Below, in pieces: positions 40,516 to 40,877 of a DNA stretch of 40,877 nt. The translations under genes were made by a program, and so were the position numbers. This DNA is from Bdellovibrionales bacterium (lineage in GTDB: Bacteria; Bdellovibrionota; Bacteriovoracia; Bacteriovoracales; Bacteriovoracaceae): NCBI GenBank assembly GCA_030638415.1, contig DAOWEO010000067.1, positions 1-40,877 on the forward strand, read 5' to 3'. The notes under the pieces are model-generated. The model made no database searches, was not told the DNA's origin, and saw nothing but the letters and a program-made list of their open reading frames with translations. Positions within the stretch are counted from its first letter, which is position 1. The number at the start of each line of letters is the position of its first letter.

Positions 40516-40629
40516 TTGTTCTCCTTGTAAAAGATAAAGTCCATTGACAAAGTAGATGTTAAATGAAAATACAGAAAAAACCAGTGATAAATATCACTTT
40601 TTTACAATTTTAGTAAAATATATGGAAAA

Positions 40630-40877
40630 TTATTGTAATGGTGGCTTTTGGTTAAGTGTTTTTTTAAGGCTTGTTAGACCTTCTACAAGGACGTAATCGG
40701 TCCATACTGCATCTAATTCACGGATTGCTTCAACAATTTGAATAGCTGCTTGGTCTTTAGAGATGTGTTCCGTTTCGGCCAATGAATCGATTGCTAAGGA
40801 GAGGGCCTGAACTGCTGGACGGGCACAAATTTCCTTAAGACGTTGTTCATATGTAGCATTAATAATTTTTTCTTTTG
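40630..40877 (-). CDS. Unknown soluble protein, C-terminal part (partial)
   Basis: The frame is open from the window edge for 81 codons to a TAA at 40630 and contains no start, so the 5' end lies outside. The visible part is a helical, polar domain (ALSLAIDSLAETEHISKDQAAIQIVEAIRELDAVW, shown in part: AIRELDAVWTDYVLVEGLTS) with a KPPLQ end. Its codon use is richer in C-ending codons (ATC, GTC, ACC) than its neighbours, as in more highly expressed genes. I do not recognise the family. Confidence 0.65.
   Translation of the reverse strand, partial: KEKIINATYEQRLKEICARPAVQALSLAIDSLAETEHISKDQAAIQIVEAIRELDAVWTDYVLVEGLTSLKKTLNQKPPLQ

Overview
The window is low-GC, gene-dense bacterial chromosome (by eye about one third G+C) from a flagellated Gram-negative. 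The mix is what one would expect from a predatory or predator-like member of the Bdellovibrionota (Bacteriovorax/Halobacteriovorax type): a flagellin, fliD and fliS, PilZ proteins, a TonB-like protein, an aerotolerance (Bat) operon, MutS2 and an exported caspase-like protein. That placement is inference; no rRNA gene is present to settle it. Most starts have AGGAG-type ribosome binding sites. TTG and GTG starts occur, and four-base start/stop overlaps are common.

Layout. 1-305: flagellin 3' end, its hairpin terminator and a strongly folded leader. 306-1781 (+): a PilZ protein and an LpxH-like phosphoesterase, ending at a terminator shared with nrdR (-). 2527-3843 (+): an exported protein-arginine deiminase of the animal/cyanobacterial type. 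3849-15372 (-): a long co-directional block. Read from its 5' end it runs fliD, fliS and a FliT-like gene, then a Maf-N-terminal-like gene, a degenerate GT9-like protein, a 50-codon small ORF and a GT9 glycosyltransferase, then a soluble histidine kinase, a single-domain response regulator, nadK, recN and a second PilZ protein. In front of fliD is a near-consensus flagellar sigma-28 promoter followed about 40 nt later by a perfect intrinsic terminator. This predicts a flagellar small RNA of about 75 nt or an attenuated fliD leader. 15589-19678: a polytopic membrane protein (+), an exported phospholipase D-family protein (-), a 414-base AT-rich gap and nth (-).

19776-23470 (+) is an overlapping run: a PspF-like sigma-54 activator, an RlmE-type rRNA methyltransferase, a penicillin-binding transpeptidase and lepB. 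lepB overlaps convergent mutS2 (-). mutS2 in turn shares a CATG start-codon palindrome with a divergent NFACT/RqcH-like gene (+). 27243-36686 (+) is a Bat operon: a LolA-like exported protein, moxR, a DUF58 protein, a DUF4381-like membrane protein, batA, a batB-TPR fusion and batD, followed by ribF and aroE. The DUF4381-like protein is split over two frames by A AAA AAA directly before a stop codon, which is a candidate -1 frameshift site. 36709-40877 holds a TonB-like protein (-), an exported unknown (-), an exported caspase-fold-like protein (+), a periplasmic rhodanese (-) and a partial unknown gene (-).

How it works together: the left half is dominated by flagellar filament assembly, probable flagellin glycosylation and c-di-GMP-type effectors. 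The right half concerns envelope quality control (Bat/MoxR, signal peptidase, PBP, TonB) plus housekeeping DNA, RNA and cofactor genes. The best leads are the sigma-28 transcript unit before fliD, the putative recoding site in the Bat operon, the exported arginine deiminase and the exported caspase-like protein.
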